Assembly (NCBI GenBank): GCA_020536535.1
Contig: JAHLWZ010000891.1
Location: 1-58,143 of the forward strand
Reading direction: 5' to 3'
Source: Pelomyxa schiedti
Lineage: Eukaryota > Evosea > Pelobiontida > Pelomyxidae
Length of the DNA: 58,143 nt
Shown here: positions 33,290 to 45,000 of the stretch, in pieces
How positions within the stretch are numbered: position 1 is the stretch's first letter
How the letters are laid out: every line of letters starts with the position of its first letter
Made by a program: the position numbers and the translations under genes
Notes under the pieces: model-generated
The model's database searches: none
What the model saw: only the letters and a program-made list of their open reading frames with translations
Told to the model about the DNA's origin: nothing

Positions 33290-35705
33290 ATGCCAGAGTC
33301 GGTGTTTGGGGTACCTCTGTCGAGATCCGTGCCGCCGGGGTGCTCTATGCCTCCCCCAATAGAGCAAGTAAACTCACGTTACTTACTTTCAAGATCTGAC
33401 TAGATCCACACCCTTAACCGTGGTTTTTTTTTCTCCCCCCTTTTCCCATGTTAGTTACTGAGCGTATTGACGTGTTTCACGCCGTCGGACCCTTCTTTAT
33501 TCGAACTGCCAATGACTCACCCCAAGGTGTGTTTCTATTTCCCAACGAGACTTCTCTCATAATTTTGTGTTGCCTGTCTTTTTTTTTTTTTGTTAAAAAA
33601 ACAAGGTTTCCAACCTCAAGTCAAAGTTTGATGCGAATGTTCCTCTTCCATTCGATGAGGAAGATAATCCTCAAGTTTTGGCTGCTCTGCTTGTACTGTT
33701 TTTACATCAATTACCACACCCATTGATTCCTCCACGAATGTTCACAACTGCCATGAGAGTTGGCAGTGTGTGTGATACACTTACAAGATTGCGGCTACTA
33801 CGCGCATTTATGGCCAAGCTCCCTCTTCTAGGGCGTGCCTTGACATTACAACTATTAGTATTACTGCACGCAACCCGAATCAATGAGATGCGGCTTGCTG
33901 CACTTTTCGCACCATACTTGATGAGGCAAGGACAGCACCAGAACCTGGAAGGAGGTGGCGCAGCCGATTATGGGGTTGTGTGCCTGGTTTCGGAGATGAT
34001 CAGTCAAGCAGATTACATCTCCTTGAACAAACAGGAGCCAGACAATCTTCCAAAGACAACAACAGCTACAAATGAGTTTGTATTACTCGCTACTGCTATT
34101 TGTGACTTTTCTGCAAACGGTGTGGAAACATTGCGTTGCGTTGTGCCCTAATTTAATATAGGCACTCCTGGCGTACTTTCATTCAATGCAGGAGACAGTG
34201 TACAACTAATTGATGCCCATCCAAACTCCTGGCTGGAAGCTTGTATTCATGGCGTTTTGGGATTTATACCGGAAGCTTATGTTGAGATAGTACCCGTTAT
34301 ACCAACAAATAAGCAGGCTAGCAGTACGCCACCAAATGCCGCACAGAAACGGGGCGTATCTAGCGCTAGATCTGTGTGGGTTCCATCCCAACACCCCCAG
34401 CAGTCGCAGCAATCTCAACTCCAAAACACACAACCAGCACAGCAACCCACAACACAAATTCAACATCAAGAGCCTACTCCACCCGATTTTGGAAATTCTC
34501 AAACAGTCACACGAACACTGTCATCACGATCCTATTCTACACCTATAATGCAAACTTCACACTTACCATCATCACTTTCCACCTCTGAAGAGTCCTCTTC
34601 CCCCACCGACTCGTCCGGCTGGACTGCTGCTCGCTTGCATGCAATTACTGAAGCTGACAATCCGAGCAGAACTTACCGAAGTACAAGTAACGGCAACAGT
34701 ACACAGTCATCACTTTCTATAACTCTTACAAGAACAACCTCCACAACATTTTCCACGCAATCTCCTACAACTACCACATGTACAACAACAGTAACACCTT
34801 TCAATACCGCACCAGAAGCTCTGCCACCCCCTCCATCAACTCCGTCATTAGGACTGCCTAACCGTCCTGCATACACTGCACCATCACCTCAACTTAGCAA
34901 GACCTACAGTGACATCAACCCAGAGGAAGGTTGGGATGAAATCCACGTTGTGGTTATTGGTACTGGAGGCGTCGGTGAGTTTTCCCTTTTCTTTCACTCC
35001 ACCCTCACTGACTATAGGAAAGTCCTGCTTTACAGTACGATTCGTTCAGAACGATTTTCTTGAGGAGTATGTATACACCCTCAAATTAATAATAATTGCT
35101 CAATTAACAAACTATTAAAGGTATGACCCAACATTAGGTAAGCGCGGTACTACCATTCCTTTATTTTAATAGTTGCAGAGGATAGCTACCGCAAACAATT
35201 CAGTGTGGATGATAGGGTCTGCTTTTTAAAAATCCTTGATACTGCTGGTATACTCGCTTAATTGTCTTTGCCGAACCTAATATATTCCAAAGGGCAAGAG
35301 GAATACAGTTCTCTCCGGTAATACAAACGACATAAAGTATATTCTTTTGACCACTGCAACAGGGACCAGTACATGCGCCTTGGTCAAGGGTTTATTATCA
35401 TGTGTTCAGTGACCTCAAAAGACTCACTAATTGCTGTTCCCACGCTAGCGCAAGCAATGCTCAAATGTAAAGACGCTGATGTAATGCCCCCGGCCGTTCT
35501 AGTAGCAAACAAGTGTGACTTACAAGCCGAAGTCACAGCACAGGAAGTTCAGGATGTTGCAGCCTCATTTAACATACCCATGTACATATCATCAGCCAAG
35601 CTCCACAAAAATGTGGACGAGGTATTTATAGCATTGGTGAGACAAGTAAGGGCGGTAGAAGCGACACACACCAAGAGCAAAAGGTCTGTCTGTTGTCTGT
35701 TGTAG
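33290..35705 (+). CDS. RhoGAP-like / SH3 / Ras-like GTPase fusion with CAAX box
   Basis: The ATG at 33290 gives MPESVFGVPLSRSVPPG, the typical 'FGVPL' opening of a RhoGAP domain. It continues VSNLKSKFDANVPLPFDEED and LLVLFLHQLPHPLIPPRMF. At the arginine-finger position the best frame reads PSLFELPMTH, so the catalytic Arg appears absent. An SH3 domain follows across an intron: VLLATAICDFSANGVETL, then LSFNAGDSVQLIDAHPNSWL and GVLGFIPEAYVEIV. About 200 disordered residues (Gln, Ser, Thr, Pro) lead to a complete Ras-family domain: P-loop GTGGVGKS, switch I EEYDPTLEDSYRKQF, DTAGQEEY, NKCDLQ, SSAKLHKNVDE. The protein ends CCLL, a prenylation box whose final Leu favours geranylgeranylation. Gly12- and Gln61-equivalents are kept, so the GTPase looks active. 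Several short introns split the Ras part. Confidence 0.88.
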
Positions 35706-36067
35706 TGTGGGCTTGTTGAACAAAACAAAACAAAAAAAAAAAAACAACAAGATTTGCTCTGTTTGGACTGTTTGTACGGTACCGTATCGTGAAAATTCTT
35801 CCTTAGCAGGGTTTCTTTGATTACGTCAAAGCCTATCGAAATGACAGGAGAAAAATCTCCCCCAAATTCTACGCAAGGAGAAGGAAAAATTGGCGAGACG
35901 AATAAAAATAGGAAAGGGCACAGGAAAAAGAAAACAAAAAAAAACAAAACTTAAAAAAGGGGATCTTCCCTTTGTTGTTATCGACAGGTCAACGCGGCTG
36001 TGACGACACTAATCGTGAGATCCCCACGTACTACAACAACTACTACGAGCTACAAACGACCCAGAAA
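35706..36067. other. Short intergenic region
   Basis: A-rich spacer between the Ras fusion and the polyketide synthase. It has A-tracts at about 35727-35746 and 35930-35958 and no coding pattern. It presumably holds the synthase promoter. Confidence 0.5.
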
Positions 36068-39000
36068 ATGATGGCAAACACGACCGACGTTGTCGTTCAG
36101 GCGCGCAAAGGAACGGATGCTCTAGCTGGGCTTTACGCTACCGTTGCGCTGTCTCGCACTTGCCCATTCTCGCCGTCTATGGACGCCTCGATGAGGTTGT
36201 CCACGACGCTGGTGAAGACACATTACTCCCCTCGCCCTGCTCCCCTGACGCCGTTTCCCGCTTCCGCTTTCGCCGACGTTGTTCTTCCGCAAAGCGCTGG
36301 TGGCGTAATCATGGACGCAGTCGCTCGGCTGGTCGTGCCTGGAACTCCCTCGAGAGAGCTACCGCTTTCAACCTCGGGATTGTCTGCTCCTTGGTGCCTT
36401 CTGCTACTTTTTTTTTTTCTTTTTTTTTTTTCCTTCTCCCCGAATGATTTCTAACCGTCGTTGCAGGTACAGCGAATTGGTGAGGATGTTTCCTAGTGAC
36501 CGCGAGGGCTTGTCTCGTGTCTTCGTCGTTTTGAAACCTCTGGCAATTGCCTTGGAAGAGTGGTGGTGGTGCTACCGGAGCACAAAAGATTCTGGTGATG
36601 CCCATCCCATCGTTCACGACGAACAACATGAAAAGAGGTGTGCTGCCTTGGCACAGACTGTCAGGCAACAGCTGGACAATGCTTGTCGACTTCTTCCAGT
36701 CAGCACAGGAAAAGAAAGAACCTGTGGAGAGATGTGGGCTGCTTGTGGAATCGAGGATCCTCTTCTAAGGGCAGCTTTGGAAGCTTCTGCATGGCCTTAT
36801 GTCCTGGGTGATGGAGCCAGTTTATTGTCATGGGTCGTTTCTGTCGCTGTTTTGAATAACGCTGGAGCAGCCCTTCCAAAATGGCTCTTTGCCACTGGTG
36901 GTACCCCCCATGATACTTTGCGGGCAACTTGGGAGGCTTTGGCTTGTGCAATTGAAAGTGATGCTAAGTCTACCTATGGCACAGCTGTCATTGGCCCAAT
37001 ATCCCCAACGGCTACAGTCAAAGTGGTTGACGACAAAGACAGGGTGTGTGGAGTCGCTTTGAGTGACGGAACTCTTTTGCCCTGCAGCTTCTATGTACGT
37101 GGAGAACCAGCTGAGCTTGGATTTAAGGAAGTTACCAGAAGGCACACTTGTGCCATTTTAAGAGGCATGCTCAAACCCCCAGTGTCTGGAGCTGTTACTA
37201 CGTTCCGTCCTTACACCGAATATGTCATATTAGGAGAGAAGGGAAAGTGTTTCCCCAGGTCTCCTCTGCCTTCTTTTGCAGACGGAATAGCCAACACTGC
37301 CATGTCAGTTGTTTTTTCACCAGCTGGAGATTCTTTTTACTTTACCGCAACAATGATGTTTGCCGATTCAAAGCCTTTTGTTAAAGAAGCGGCTGATTTG
37401 ATATCTGCTAAACTTCGGGACAGACTGACGGCTGCATTTGCTCTTGGATCTGGCTACTCATTTGCCACTGCTGGGCTAGATTCCGAGTTACGTGTCTTTA
37501 CTGTATACGCCAATAGCTACAAAACTTCTCCACTCAATTTCTGCAACGACCTCCTCACACCAGCCCCAGCACAAGGAATCCAAGGATTGTACAGTGGAGA
37601 TCCCTTACGCTTCATCGTGGGGAGCTCACCTGCAACGGCAATGAGGTTTGCTGATGTTGTTGCCCAGCAAGTTCTTTCCTCCTGGAAAGAGATTTTTCCA
37701 CTTTATGAATCGATGGATGACCTAAGGCTTCAACGGATTCTTGATGTTCGGTCTATGTCCCAAACACCAACAGAAACTCCACCCAGCCAAATTTTGGCAG
37801 TTACAGGAATTTCATGTAGGTTCCCTGGTTGCAACTCTGTCTCCGAGTTTTGGGATGTTTTGATGACAGGTAAGTGCACAATTAAACCTGTTGCACACAG
37901 TCGATGGGACAGGGACTTCTACACAAGGTTTTTCCCCTTTGCAATCCCATCAATCCTAACGTTCTTGTTAGTTCTGTAGCAGCAGAACCTGGAAAAATGA
38001 TTTGCGACAGGGCAGGTCTGGTTGATGATAACGAAATGTTTGGCTTTGACCACGAACTGTTCCGTATAAATGCAAGAGAGGCGCAGTTGATGGATCCTCA
38101 GCAAAGGGCTCTCCTTAAGGTTTCGTATGAGGCATTAGAAGGTTCTTTCTCGTTCGACCATTTTCTTTCTCTTACACTGTTCTAGATGCCGGAATACCAG
38201 TGGGGCTTGGGTCGGGAGAAGAAGGAGGCGCGGGAATGAATATTGGCGTTTTTGTGGGAGCTTCCACAACAGATTTCACCATACTTCAGAACATTGACCC
38301 TCATCCCCTTTCGGTGTACTCCAGTACAGGAAGTGCAACCAGCATTCTTGCCAACAGGATTTCATATGTGATGAATTTGAGGGGACCAAGCCACACAGCA
38401 GATAGTGCCTGCTCTTCGACAATGGTAGCATTTGACAAGGGCTGTCAGGCCATCAAGATGGGTGACTGTCACAGTTGCCTCGTTTGTGGAATAAATGTTT
38501 TGCTCAATCCTTGCACTTCTGTTGGTTTCACCAAATTGGGCATTCTGGGGCCTGATGGGCTGTGCCGGGCTTTTGATTCCAACACTGGCGGATTTGTTCG
38601 TGCTGAGGGTGCTGGAAGCCTTGTTCTCACTACTCTAAAGAGAGCTGAGGAGCAAGGGGACAGAATTTACGCTGTTGTTTACGGAAGTGGCACGAACTCT
38701 GACGGCCATAGCAAAGTTGGTCTGACGATGCCAGGTGTTAAATCACAGGCAGCTCTTCTACGTCGAGTTTATGCTGCTTCTGGTGTTAATCCCCGTGAGA
38801 TTGAAGTTATTGAAGCTCACGGAACGGGTACCGCAGCAGGCGATCCAACAGAAGTTGAAGCATTGGGTACCGTCTTCCGGTGTGGCCGAACAGCAAGCAA
38901 ACCCTTAGTAGTCACTTCTGTCAAGGGAAATCTTGGGCATCTTGAAAGTGCCAGTGGAATGCCTGGCCTCCTTAAAGCTGTTTTGTCCTGTTACTATTCT

Positions 39001-42000
39001 GTAATTCCTAAATCCCTTCACATCGATACGCCAAATCCGCACATTGCCTGGGAGCAATTGCGGGTTACTCCAGCAAGGGAGCAGATGCCTTGGAACTCAG
39101 CGAAGAGGATGATTGGAGTAAACTCCTTTGGTTTTGGTGGTACAAATTCACATGCTATAATTGGAAATTACATCCCTTCTTCTACACACGCCTCTAGTTC
39201 CCCGAACTTTTCTCCGTCTGGCAAGCGACAGGAGTTGCTACTCCTCAGTGCTAGAACACAGGAGTCTGTCAAAGCGTACGCTGCGAAGCTGGCCCGTTAC
39301 CTTCGGGCTAACCCAAATCTCCCTCTTTCCGATGTGTCCTTTACAACGACTTGCCGAAGGACCAAATTTTCTTACAGTTTGGCGTGCATTGTATCCTCAG
39401 TGAAAAATGCTATTACTACTTTGGAAGATCCAAACACCTGGCAACCCGCTGTTACCAAGAAAGAGTTTACCGCCCCTTCAGATATAGCCTTCGTGTTTTC
39501 TGGTCAGGGAACTCAGTGGCACGCAATGGCCCGTGATTTGATTACACAAGGTGGTTTGTTGGGTCCACCAGCGGAACCGGCGTGGAAAGAGGCTATCATT
39601 TTTTGCAAAGTTCTGAAGAAAATTGATAGGTTACTGAAGCACGAGCACTCCACTTACCTTGCCACTCTCTCCCAAGAAGAACGAGATAAGCTTCCACCAG
39701 AGGAGCTGGAGACACCAGACTTGGTGACAAACTTTACCAACGATAAGGACCAAAATGCAATTTCCGAGTGTGTTCGCTCTCAGCATTCTGTTTTTGCTCT
39801 ACAAGTAGCAACTGCCCGAATGCTCATTGCATGTGGAATTAAACCAGCGTGTACCATGGGGCATAGCAGTGGCGAGCTTGCGGCCCTTCACATTGGTGGC
39901 CACTTTGCTCTTGAGGACTCTGTGCCTTTGTTGTACCATCGTACTCGTCTTCTCAATAGATCTTCTCGATTGGGAGGTAAGATGATTGCTGTAGCGACCA
40001 CCCTTTCTAAGGGTCTCGAAATGATTAAGTCTTGGCCCAACTTATGCATCAGCGCATGGACATCACCAAATCAAATCACAATATCTGGTGATGCTGACCA
40101 GGTTCAAAAGCTGAACCAAGAGTTAAAGAAAGCAGGTGTACGAAATACCATTCTTAATGCTGCTGCAGCGTACCACAGCCCTCACCTTGAAATGCTCAAG
40201 GCAGATGCCTTTAAGTTTATCAACAGAAGCTCTGACCTCTTGAAAAAGAAAGGTACAGCTCGCTTCTTCTCAACTGCAATGTGTGCGGAGCCGGCCTCAT
40301 CCGCTGATGAGACAATGATTTTCAGTGACTACTCCAGCAGGATTGACGCCACTTATTGGTGGACTGCCATGAGAGAGCAGGTCAACTTTTACCCTGGTTT
40401 CCGTAACCTCGTCAAACACTCAAAATGCCGCGTATTCATTGAAATTTCTCCCTCTCCCGCTCTCATTTCCCCAATGCGTGAGGCTCTGGATACCATCAAT
40501 CTTCCCGATAAAACTCTCGTTCTCCCTTCCCTCAACAGAAGGAAAACTGACAGGCAAGCAATCCTGGAACTCATGTTTATGCTTCAGGCAAGTGGTGCCT
40601 GCCCGGATTTAAAATGGAGTACAGTTTTATCTGTTCGTACCCCTGCAATTTCTTCCGCTCCAAACCAGAAGTCAAACTACATACTTCCCAAGTTGACCAC
40701 TCTTCCAAACTACTCCTTTGAGGAAACTGTATTCATGGTTCCCCTGCCTCCGTTGGTTGATGAAGTTCTTCGGGGTAGCAAAACCTTCAAGCACCCGTTT
40801 GTCAGAGCACTGACTGATGCTCCAACTGAATGTTGGGTTACTGAGTTATCTAGAACGAGGATCCCGTGGGTCAAGGACCACTGTGTCCAAGGTCTATCTT
40901 TGTCCTTTTTTGTTTTGTATGACTTTTCCCTCAGGATCTGTTGTTTTCCCTGCTGTCGCATACGTTGAAACTCTTCTGCAGGCCGGTACCCTACTTTTCC
41001 CTGGATCCCCGTTTGAGCTTTCCGAAGTTGCCTTCAAAAATATGTTTATTCTGGAAGACTCCAAAGTCTACAGCTACAGAGTATCTGTGGCCAGTTCAGG
41101 TATAGGTCGCAGCTGGCTTGATTTGGAGATTCACACAAGAGAGGAACCACACACAAATGAGGGACCCTCGCAGTGGAGATTACACTGCTGCGGAAGAGCA
41201 ATTCCTCTCAAGTCGCTGACTTTTACAAAGAGTAAAGCCCAAGCAGCACTGGGCAATATGAAAAAATGCACTCAAGTCATTGATCTTCCTTCTTTCTATA
41301 CCAATCTGTTTAAGGATGGTCTGCAGTATGGACCTCTGTTCAATAGTCCTGCACAGAGTATCACTTATGCAACCGACAAATCGTACACCTGCGGACATAT
41401 GAAACCACCTCAGGGTGTTTTGGAGGATAAGGATCTTCCTAACTTCCAAGGTCCCCATCCTGCCATTCTAGATGCATGTTTGCACCCCGTTGTCTGTCTT
41501 CAAGATACTTCCAATGGGCCTGCTCTTCCTGTTTCTTTTGGACGAATTGTTTTGTTGAATCCTAGAGCAGCCGAGTCAACAACGCCTTCACCCCTAACAG
41601 CCCCAACTGGAGAGTTTTATGTGTGCTGTGAAAGTGGCCCAGACGCTAGCTGCAAGCTTCTTGTTGTTGCCCACCGTGAGTCTCCTGATAAGGAACCAGT
41701 TCCAGTTATAGTTTTGGAAGAATTAAGGGCTAAGTCACTTTCATCTGTTGAAGCAAAATGCCCACCCTACAAGTGGCTGGCTGGGAAATGGGATTCAATT
41801 GCTTCTACCAAGGTAAATATGAGACACGGCACAGGCTGTGTGTGCTGTCTTTGCCGACAGAATGCGGACGCTCTTGTTCCCATCCCTCGGAAGATGTTTT
41901 CAGAAGGCTTGGCAGCCTTAGAGAGCGTGACCTCTAAAATGCCCCGAAATTTTGCAAGTCTGTGTTTCCTTGTCTGCCTCTCCAGGCTGGGATTCTACCC

Positions 42001-45000
42001 TCCTGTGGGTACCAAGTTTACCGTGCAGAGTGTTCTTACTCACTGCCACGTTAAAGCAGAACACCATCGATACTTTGTGAGTCTCCTTCTCTTCTTGACC
42101 GATATGGCGCCTCCCTACTTGGAATGCGTCACACGACCCAGCAATTTCCTCGAGATGCAATTTGTTGTTAAGAAACAGTGGGGTGACTATGTAGCTGAGG
42201 AAAAGCGCTTCCAACAAGTAAATTCCCAAGTGACCAGAGATCTACCCTCGCTCTGGCCCGCGAATGTTCTTGTGAATAGGGTTCGAGAACACTTCGAGAG
42301 TCTTGTTCAGGAAGGTGACTCTGGTGCCAGCTTTGTGACGATGCTATTTGAGGTTGTGGAAGCCTACTACTCTCAAATTCCCATGATAACTCTTCTCAAT
42401 AATACCATTGCTGAAATGGTGGGAAATTATATCTCTTCTGTTTCCAAGGATTGCCCAATCCGCATTCTGGAGGTTGGTGCTGGTACTGGTGGCACAACGA
42501 AATCCATTCTTCCCCTTCTCCCTCAAGACAGAACTACATTCTACTTTACGGATTTGTCTAAGGCTTTTAACAAGTTTGCGTATGCACTTAAAGAAAAATA
42601 CCCTTGTGTTGAATTTGCTGTGTTCAATGCTGAGAAACCGTGTGAGGACCCAAGTTGGACCGGGTTCTTTGACATTGTAATAGCCGCTAACGTGCTACAC
42701 GCAACTACTAACCTCAATAACACACTGAGTAACATAAGACCCCTACTCAAACCGTCTGGCATCATTTTCTTGAATGAATTGGAAAAAGAGGAAGTTTCTG
42801 CCCTAGTGTTTGGTTTGGCTTCAGGGTGGTGGTTGGCAACGGAGGAGGACCGCCGACAAAACTTCTCTCCTCTGCTTACTGGGACTCAGTGGTCAAAGTA
42901 CCTTGTCAATGCCGGTTTCACAAACCCCAAATTCTTCCCACTGGCGAAGCAGGATAGATTTGCTTTCAACCTCGTAATGGCTCAGGCACCTCCACCTGTT
43001 TCTTCCACCGGTACACCTTCTCAGTTGCAGCCATTGTCTCTCATTGGTCGTCCTCTCCCTCTCCCTCCTGCAAACACGATTGTTTTCTGGTTGGGGTCTG
43101 AGGAAACCCTCGAGACAACCTTACGCAATAAACCAGTTCTGGAGGCCCTCGGGTGTGAAATTGTTCCCGTGACCGTCATTGCAAGTGGTCACAAAATGCC
43201 TGCGGCTCAGTCTGGAGAATTATTTGTCCAGACGAGCAACCCTGATTCCTTCAATACCTTAGTAGATGAGACACTGACAATGAGTCAGAGAAATCAACCA
43301 CAACGCAAGATTGTCTTTGTTCACGCTACAGCTCTCCTTTCAGCTTCTCAAGTTAGCTCAGATTGTGAACCAGATATTGACTGGATTAAAACTAAAGTCC
43401 GTCGTGATCTGACATCAATTCTTTTCCTGGTCCAAGCAATAACCCGCAAAAACTGCAAGTGTAAATTGTTGATTCTTACGAGCGGTGCTCATCAGTGGTC
43501 TGACGTGGAGGAGCATAATGTCCCGTATTCTGCAGCAATGGTTGGGTGGGGAAGAACCATTATGTCAGAAATTGGTACCGAGTTGCATACAACCCTGGCA
43601 GATGTTTCTTCTCAGCAAAGACAAATCGAGTTGGTCTCTGCATTGGAGATTATGCTCGACGACCAAGTTGACTCTTCGTTCGAGGAATACACGATGAGAT
43701 TTGATAAGCGTGCAGTTTATCGTATTTATGAAGCACCTGATGTAGCTGCAGTCAGCGTACCTCATAAGCAGGTTATTCTCAGTGGCCCTCATTCTGACAG
43801 CCCCATACCTTACCGAGCTGAATACCAGCCACAACGACGCAAAATCTCGACACAGGAGCGCGGAATTCCTGAGCCCATCCCTATGGACAATGTTGTTGTG
43901 AAGATTGTTGCTGCTGGTCTCAACTTCCATGATGGTATGGTTGTGACAGGCGCAATGCCCCCTGGATCATCTGACTGGTCTATCGGCATGGAGTTCTCTG
44001 GCGTTGTTCAAGCCGTTGGAGAAGCTGTTACCAATGTGAGGGTAGGGGACAAAGTTGTTGGATTTGGTGATGATTTATTTGGAAGTCACGCATGTGTCCC
44101 TGCTCTGGATGTGGAAAAATTCCCAGATACCATGTCCTTTGAAGAAGCTGCTTCTATACCAAGTGTATTCTGCACTGCTTATGTGGGGCTCATCGAAATG
44201 GCTCACATCCAAGCTGGAGAGACCGTTCTTATCCACAGTGCGGCGGGTGGTGTTGGTATTGCTGCAATCCAACTTTGCAAGATGCGAAACTGCAAGATCA
44301 TTGTGACTGTTGGTTCCAAATCGAAAGAAGAGTTCCTAAAACTCTATAACGTGGATCATATCTTTGACTCTCATACTGGAGATTTTGAAGACCAGGTTAT
44401 TCCTCCTAATCTTGTTTTGCCACACTAATAAGAGCGAAAGATCAAAAAACTTGGTGGCTGTGATGTTGTATTGAATAGCTTGAAGAGTCCCCTGATGGAA
44501 GCCTCTATTCGTTGTTTAAGAGATTTTGGACGGTTTGTTGAAATTGGTAAGGTGGACATTTTCAATGGAGGCAAACTGCCGCTTTCTCCATTTAAGAGGT
44601 CAATCGCTTTTATGAGCTTACATATGGACTTCCTTGAGTCTTCCGTTTTGCGCAAGTCCATGAAGGAAGTAATGAAACTTATTGAGAAAGGTTTGATTAA
44701 ACCTCTGCCTGTAACAGTCTCCCCTATGTCCCATGTTGATAGTGCACTCGCTGCCATGGGACATGGAACTCATGTAGGAAAGCTCGTGGCAAGTAATGCA
44801 CGTGACCGTATTGTCAAAGTAACACCTGAGGGCTCTGTTCACACAATAAAAAAGACTGGAGCTTACGTTGTCACTGGCGGCACAGGTGGTGTTGGCTTTG
44901 CTATGGTAGAGTACCTAGCGCACCTTGGAGCTGGATGTGTTGTGGCAATGTCCAGATCTGGAGGCTCAAGCAATCTCTCCCAAGCCATTTCTACCGTAGA

